NCBI RefSeq assembly: GCF_030247195.1
Contig: NC_080672.1
Coordinates: forward strand, 309,287,115 to 309,351,114
Reading direction: 5' to 3'
DNA from: Topomyia yanbarensis
Lineage: Eukaryota > Arthropoda > Insecta > Diptera > Culicidae
DNA: 64,000 bases
Part shown: positions 58,713 to 64,000 of the stretch, piece by piece
How positions within the stretch are numbered: position 1 is the stretch's first letter
How the letters are laid out: the number at the start of each line of letters is the position of its first letter
The notes under the pieces: generated by a model
What the model saw: the letters and a program-made list of their open reading frames with translations, nothing else
Databases searched by the model: none
What the model was told of the DNA's origin: nothing
Position numbers and translations under genes: made by a program

Positions 58713-59095
58713 AACACTATTTGTGGTGCTCACCGCAGTTTTCGTCTTCTGTCAAGACATCACATTGAACCCTATCAAATGTTTAACGATGTTCGAGGTC
58801 CGAATAGTTTTCTTGTATCTACTGCTCGTACCTATTACTGGTCGCTAGCAGCTGTGCATTTCATGAAAAAGTTCATTGAACCAAAATGATTCCATGAACA
58901 ATACTCTGAATCTTATGAAAGAGCTCACTTGAAAATGTCATTACTATGTTGCATCAAATTGGAAATGATCTGGAATATATTCTAAATATTACAAACATAC
59001 AAAATAGATTGTAAATCATGGACTAGGAATCAGGAACTATTTCAAGAACCCATGAATAATATTTTATGATTTCGTGAAATTAAGCCTCACAAGAT

Positions 59096-59235
59096 ACGAA
59101 AAAAATGAGCACACAAGTAAGCCTCACATCGCGTGGTAGAGGTGAGCACAAAAGTAAGCCTCACATGGAGTGTTAGAGAGTGAATCAGGGTGTGACAGAG
59201 CGAGCACCCAAGTAAGCCTCATACAGGATGTATGA
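59096..59235 (+). repeat. Minisatellite in the centre of foldback 3 (AAGTAAGCCTCACA)
   Basis: GAGCACACAAGTAAGCCTCA, GAGCACAAAAGTAAGCCTCA and GAGCACCCAAGTAAGCCTCA occur at about 59108, 59141 and 59201, separated by variable spacers of roughly 15-45 bases. Confidence 0.75.
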
Positions 59236-59479
59236 ACGCGTGAGCGAGAGTGAGTGAATACATCCCCCCCAAAAGTAATACCGAAAGGTAGTCCCTGGGT
59301 AGAACAATGGCGGAGCCCAATGGAGTTTAGTCGGTATTACCTTGTTCATGGTGGAGCCCGACACTCTAGTACACTCCGTGTGGTAGCTTGGCATCTACTA
59401 AGCACGTGTACTGGGTCAGTGCGTAAATTGCATTATCCATTGCAAAAAAAGGTATAATAGCTACGACTGACCGTGTGTG

Positions 59480-59720
59480 CCCGTAAATAAGTTCACACAA
59501 TCATAAAATATAATTCAAATATTCGTAAGCTGGTTCATGATTCCTAGTAATCACCATTCATGCTCGTGAAATAGTTCACACAATCATAAAATATTATTCA
59601 TATATTCGTGAACTTCTTCATGATTCCTAGTATATTAATCACGACTCACCACTCGTGCTTGTGAAATAGCTCACAAAATCATTAACTACTTTTGGTGAAT
59701 TGGTTCTTGATTCATAGAAC
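59480..59720 (+). repeat. Tandem ~105-110-bp units near the right arm of foldback 3
   Basis: GTTCACACAATCATAAAATA, ATTCGTAAGCTGGTTCATGA, TTCCTAGTAATCACC and CATGCTCGTGAAATAG recur three times with starts near 59490, 59575 and 59665. The words are inverted relatives of those in the arm arrays. Confidence 0.75.
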
Positions 59721-60041
59721 ATAATTCACGACTTATAAGAACACTATTAGAACCTCGAACTTCGTTCTATATTTGATCAGGTTCAGTTTGACGTCCAGAC
59801 AGAAAACGAACACTGCGTTAAGCATCAAAAATGCATTATAGAGCCACAAGTCGTGTTCGTGATAAAGTTCACAAAACAAGATCCCGCCAATCATTCACTT
59901 TTATGGTGCAGTTCACATTGTTGCGTTATTCCGAGTGAAAAATCCGATAGCAACCCAAAAATAAAATATGAACATGAATCACATTACTCCAAATTCGACA
60001 GTAAGCTCAACAATATAATATCACGATAACGTGCATATAAC

Positions 60042-60354
60042 ATGAAAATCGTGCTATGCTATATTTCACCCTAAGGAGGAAAATTTGGTAAAAAACTAAA
60101 CTGAAATATAGCATAGTGCTTTCGCATAGGCCTGCTAAGCCAAGACAAGTTTCGGCTTCACTTGTGTCTCATCGGCATAAACAGAACTTCTGCTCGAACG
60201 GGACATCACGTTTGATCAGTCGTTTAATTGAAACACATAGTGTGTTTTAGTTTTAAGGGATTTGCGTCAAGCCGGCGCTAATCTATTCCGACAATGTGTT
60301 AGTGTCGGTTTCTGATGAGGCGAAGCCGAAACGCAACATAGTATGAAAATCGTG
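60042..60354. mobile_element. Insert related to the 38.2-kb MITE, flanked by 12-bp direct repeats
   Basis: ATGAAAATCGTG occurs at 60042-60053 and 60343-60354 around a 289-bp insert that breaks the tandem array of the right arm. The right end TGATGAGGCGAAGCCGAAAC and the internal AGCCAAGACAAGTTTCGG match the MITE at 38165-38466. The left end starts CTATGCTATATTTCA, whose perfect inverse TGAAATATAGCATAG lies at 60102-60116, a 15-bp stem. Because the surrounding array is itself repetitive, the 12-bp flanks could also be array units. Confidence 0.65.
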
Positions 60355-60773
60355 ACTAAGACCCTGAAATCATGAACATAAATCAACTATACTACCATAG
60401 AAATCCAATACAAAAACTCGTAAATAAAATACCACAATAACGTGAATATAAATTACGAAAATCTGGCCAAAGTTCTGGAATAATGGACATAAATCACGCT
60501 ACTCTGCCAGAAAATTCCTCATAAAACTGATGAATAGAATATCACGGTAACATGATAACAAATTACAAAAATGGCAACTACGTTTAGCTATCAGTTCTTT
60601 TAATTGATATAGTTTACACGAACCAGTGATTCTCCAAATTATGAACAAGAACCATAACAAAAAGAAAACATTCGAATATAACGTCATGCGTATTTTTGAC
60701 GCGAACTAATTTTTTGGTTACATAAAAAGTTTCAGTTCACCAAATCGTGATTTTTTCATGAATTTATGAACGG

Positions 60774-62175
60774 CATTTTCCGCGCGGCGCCGGTCAGTCC
60801 CAAACGTGGATCACAGCTGAAAAGGAAGGAATGTTAGACCGCGACTTATTCTTGCCAGAGACCATATACACAGTTCGAATAAAACCAGCTAATTTACATT
60901 TACTTGAGTGTAAAAAATGTGCCACATAACCTATAGCTTTACATGTGATTTCATATTTACACGATTTTCATTTAAATAAAACATAATTTTACATGAACTA
61001 TTATATGACATGTAATTAAAAAAATAGTTGAGTTGTGGAAATTTCTATGTCGCATAGATAAGATTTAATCTTCTGCAGTAATATTGACTGTGATATGCTG
61101 TAGCTTTGTGTTATGAGTGATGCGATGTTTATTTATGTTAATTTGGACGGAAAATTATATTAGATTAAGTTTTACGTCAATATTTATTAAATTAATTTAC
61201 AAATTACGTTATAACTAATATTCATGAGTTTTTACTGTGTATACTATTACGCACTTCACAAGTGCCGCGGGAGGAGGAGATTGTTAGTAGGTATAGGTTC
61301 GAGCACAATCAAGATTTTACGAGTCTTTTGGCGCCCGGCCACCAGAAGACTCATTAGGTGCCTAAAAATACCTAGAAATATCGCGTCAGCGAATAGCATC
61401 TAGTAGTGCGCATCTCTAATCCAAATATTATTTTTATAAAAAAAAACAACCAGCAAAAGAAAAAGCACCAAAAATATCGTTAAAAATAATTAGCAGTAGT
61501 AAACGAAGCTACAACCAACAACTATCGATTGTATTCGCGACGAGAATGTGAAATAATTTTGAGCGGTCCAAAATACGCATTAACTGTACTGAATACCGTA
61601 CTTTGTAAGACCTCATACTGGCAATTTCACGCGTGTACTTTATTAGTATTGTAATTACTAGAATGCGTGTCTAGTACTAAGAATTAATTTACTATTTCAG
61701 TATAAAAATTAGAAAGTCTGCAGGGTATGTCGCTTAGGTCGCTTCTTGTGACATGGGAGTGGATCAATTCTATTCTTCTGCCGCCGAATGCCACGCGTCT
61801 TATAGGCTGATGATAGCGATATTAACCTTCTAGTGAACACCAGCGCCTCGGGCTCTTTGAGATCTTCTTCCTGGGTTAAAAATTTCAAATCTCTTAAGGA
61901 TTTCAAGAGACCGGACGCACCGATATTTGCCCACGACGGAAATACTAAAGATTTACCCTGATAAGCTTAGGATAGCGATAATCCGCTTGAAGCAGAAAAA
62001 TTATATAACGGAGTACCACCGCGTGTGGCGAGGTGGTCACAACGCGGCTTTTGCGGCAATTCGTCGACGAGTTAAACACCACCCTTTGGGATACGGCGTG
62101 ATGTCTGCACAACAGAAACTGTACCAATGAAAGCGTGGAAAATTACAACCACTGGATATTCGCTTTCAGTAAGTC
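60774..62175. other. No gene recognised
   Basis: Short frames occur at 61709-61906 (minus, basic C-terminus) and 61927-62130 (plus), neither recognised. The plus one precedes the RT fragment and may be a decayed upstream part of the same element. 61250-61400 is GC-richer. Confidence 0.4.
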
Positions 62176-62400
62176 CGCCCGGACTTTGTGACGACACAGA
62201 AAACCTATCGCGTCGTGGACGATACCGTGACTAAATTACCGTTATCGATGGTGTAATTCTCATTTGCCATCAAGTCATGCAATAATAACGCCCCAGGGTT
62301 AGACACTATCAAATTTAACTTGTGGAATAATACGCTTAACTCTGAGAAAAATCACTGATTGAATTTATTCAACAAGTTCCTTGAGAGTAACATTAGAACA
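62176..62400 (+). pseudogene. Non-LTR reverse transcriptase fragment D
   Basis: One frame with two stops reads RPDFVTTQKTYRVVDD, then FSFAIKSCNNNAPGLDTIKF and LNLFNKFLESNI. The NNNAPGLD block is the first RT motif of R1/I/Jockey-type LINEs (usually NNTAPGLD), and LLxLFNxFLExNI follows it in such elements. Catalytic blocks are absent. It is a short, old remnant of a family different from the others here. Confidence 0.7.
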
Positions 62401-62831
62401 TTAAGCATAATTCTCCTTTCCCTAGTTATAATTGCTCAACTTTATATTTTGCCTTGTTAAGAAAATGTTTAACCGTATTTCTTGGTCCTTCAAAATGTTT
62501 GGTCTTAATGAAATTAAATTTACCTTGTACTTCGATCAATGTTGGCACTATTAGGGAGAGGGCCGCACTGTTTTTGAACAACTTTTAAAATGAAACTATA
62601 CTATCTATAACATTTCTCAGAATAAAGTATCAATGTACTGTCTCTAATCGCCATCTGGATATGCCAAACTTCGTCTCATCGAAAAAAAATGTGCAAACGT
62701 AATGCCTTATATTTTATCTGCGTCGAAAAATTTCGAACAGGGTATCCGGATCATGGACGCCAACGCATGATTTGTAAACGAACCTTATCAGCTGTTTGAA
62801 GAAGAGCGCCCAATATTGCACTCGAAAGAAA
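62401..62831. other. No gene recognised
   Basis: AT-rich DNA without motifs. Confidence 0.5.
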
Positions 62832-63088
62832 TCTAGAGAAAATTTTCAATAGGACGTAAGTAACATTGAGAGCCTCTCTTTGTTTTCTTTCTCTTTTGTT
62901 TATTACGACGACATTACAATACTTTGCACTAATTTTCCAGTACATACCGAAAGCCGACGGTTTTTACTAGAATATTATGCAAAGAGTAGAGTAGTAAATG
63001 TTGAAATGGTCGAGTAATAAACAGAAGAGAAAGACCCCAAAGAGAATCTCTCATTGTTACTTACGTCCTATTCTAAATTTTCTCTAGA
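62832..63088. mobile_element. MITE with TCTAGAGAAAATTT ends, 257 bp
   Basis: The left end TCTAGAGAAAATTTTCAATA and the continuing GGACGTAAGTAACATTGAGAG are inverted at 63046-63088 with about three differences over 41 bases; pairing continues weakly through CTCTTTGTTTTCTTTCTCTT and its counterpart near 63020. The short interior is non-coding. Each arm carries ACGTAAGTAAC, which contains a consensus splice donor facing inward from each end. Confidence 0.82.
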
Positions 63089-64000
63089 AATATGCGAAGG
63101 CCAACAACTAGTGATGACTAGTTTAAGTGTAGGACAATATGTCCAAAGTAAAACAAAACGATTGAAACACAAAATCTACCGATTATAATCTGCATTAGTG
63201 GAAGTATCATCCATGCAGTAATAATAGCAACTACAACGCTCAGCAAAAGTATCACCCAACGTCGATTGATATTCCGATAAATAATGTGGATGGCGCGAAT
63301 GGACGCACCAAAGAGGATTAGAAACAAAAACAAATCAAAAAGTGCACAGTCACGAAGCTTATACGCTTCAATCGATCGCTCGCTGACTTGGGTGTAAAGC
63401 GATTAGATCGTTGGTTTCGCTATAGTTTGTGAGTTTTCTTGTTTTCTGTTCGCCAGTAGAGTGGAACTAAAAATATTGGAAAAAAAATCACTTGGTATCA
63501 GACCGACTGGATATCAACTATGAATGGGATCTTAGATCAATTTGTAATTGAATACAAAGTCGCAGTTTATTTATTATCGGTTATTACCAATCAGTATCTT
63601 CGTGGAACATTCATTCGGTCATAGACCGAAGCGCGCATTTATCTGTATATACACCAAACTAAATATTAGCCAATTCATCATAACATTTTTGGATTGCTTT
63701 TTTTTAAATCGAAATATACTGAGAAACAGTTTAGTTCCGAAAATCTTATAATACTTTCCAGGATGTCAAACGGTGAGTTCTCACAAGGCTCCTATCCTAT
63801 AACCCCACGCGAGTCTAAATCTATTGATGGCATTTGATTTGATCCTTATACCGGCGACGACTGGGTGCTATTAACCTTCTGTTGGTAGTAGCAGAATGAG
63901 AGGGTGCGAATGGATCTAGGCAGCGAAAACACAGCCGTAAAATAAATATTACATCGAAGATCAGCTTCAATACGACTTTAATCTGACTAATATCGTTTCA
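63089..64000. other. No gene recognised
   Basis: A minus-strand frame of 71 codons at 63118-63333 is strongly hydrophobic and would form two membrane helices, but composition alone explains it. Nothing else is supported up to the window edge. Confidence 0.4.

Larger units (their letters stand above)
57907..60773. mobile_element. Foldback element 3: 2.87-kb element with long inverted arms and internal tandem arrays
   Basis: The ends CCGTTCATAAATTCAT (57907-57922) and its perfect inverse (60758-60773) continue inward with matching GATCACGATTT/ATCACGATTT and GTGAACTGAA blocks. Further in, CATTCGAATGTTTG, CCTTGTTCATAATTTCTC and CACGTTACCGTG on the left (58062-58160) return inverted on the right (60535-60695), and CGCAGTTTTCGTCTTCTGTC ... 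TTCGAGGTCCGAATAGT (58735-58811) returns at 59745-59820. Each arm is therefore about 0.9-1.0 kb. Arms carry tandem arrays, the middle carries two further minisatellites, and two other repeats have inserted. There is no coding capacity. No target duplication was recognised. Confidence 0.85.

Noticed and set aside
63118..63333. Small membrane protein on the minus strand
   Set aside because: Hydrophobicity follows from A/T-rich codons; no start context, homology or second supporting signal.

Overview
This window looks like gene-poor, repeat-rich nuclear DNA from an insect, most probably a culicine mosquito (Aedes-like). The DNA is AT-rich with long non-coding stretches. It is crowded with non-LTR retrotransposon debris (LOA-clade and Jockey-like), tRNA-derived SINE-like repeats, MITEs and foldback elements, and it holds the dispersed repeat ending in TATGAGAAAGGCAAAA that I associate with mosquito genomes. 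The species call is inference; no host marker gene is present. I found no convincing host protein-coding gene, no rRNA or intact tRNA gene, no bacterial-style operon, no CRISPR array and no recognisable viral gene.

Layout. 1-4.2 kb: a degraded LOA-clade retrotransposon on the minus strand, cut in its RNase H domain by a 1,267-bp hAT-like element with a perfect 8-bp target duplication; that element carries a SINE. 4.2-5.5 kb: unique-looking DNA. 5.5-10.4 kb: a stack of nested non-coding elements (CCGGGG-ended MITE, a repeat with 60-bp terminal direct repeats inside a TIR element, a Harbinger-type MITE, two copies of a GT/CGCG-rich family). 10.5-11.0 kb: a 262-bp TA run. 11-17 kb: mostly unique DNA with one interrupted retroelement-like repeat and two SINEs. 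17.2-20.0 kb: a third copy of the GT/CGCG-rich family split by a 1.2-kb near-perfect palindrome. 20-25 kb: SINEs, a MITE and a second palindrome. 25-32 kb: decayed Jockey-like reverse transcriptase and ORF1 fragments. 32 kb: fourth GT/CGCG copy. 34.6-37.4 kb: the best-preserved gene, an 865-codon Jockey-like pol reading frame on the minus strand. 38-46 kb: a MITE, a 2.1-kb retroinserted element with a 24-bp target duplication, the fifth GT/CGCG copy and the second CCGGGG MITE. 48.6-51.1 kb: more Jockey-like fragments, one with a 125-bp tandem triplication. 51-57.9 kb: unique DNA with a possible core promoter and small satellites. 57.9-60.8 kb: a 2.87-kb foldback element containing tandem arrays. 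61-64 kb: a reverse transcriptase remnant and a small MITE.

The features do not form a pathway. The window is best read as an intergenic or intronic transposon graveyard in which insertion order can be reconstructed from nesting. The least explained component is the GT/CGCG-rich family with a ~430-440-bp internal period, present five times, always in the same orientation.
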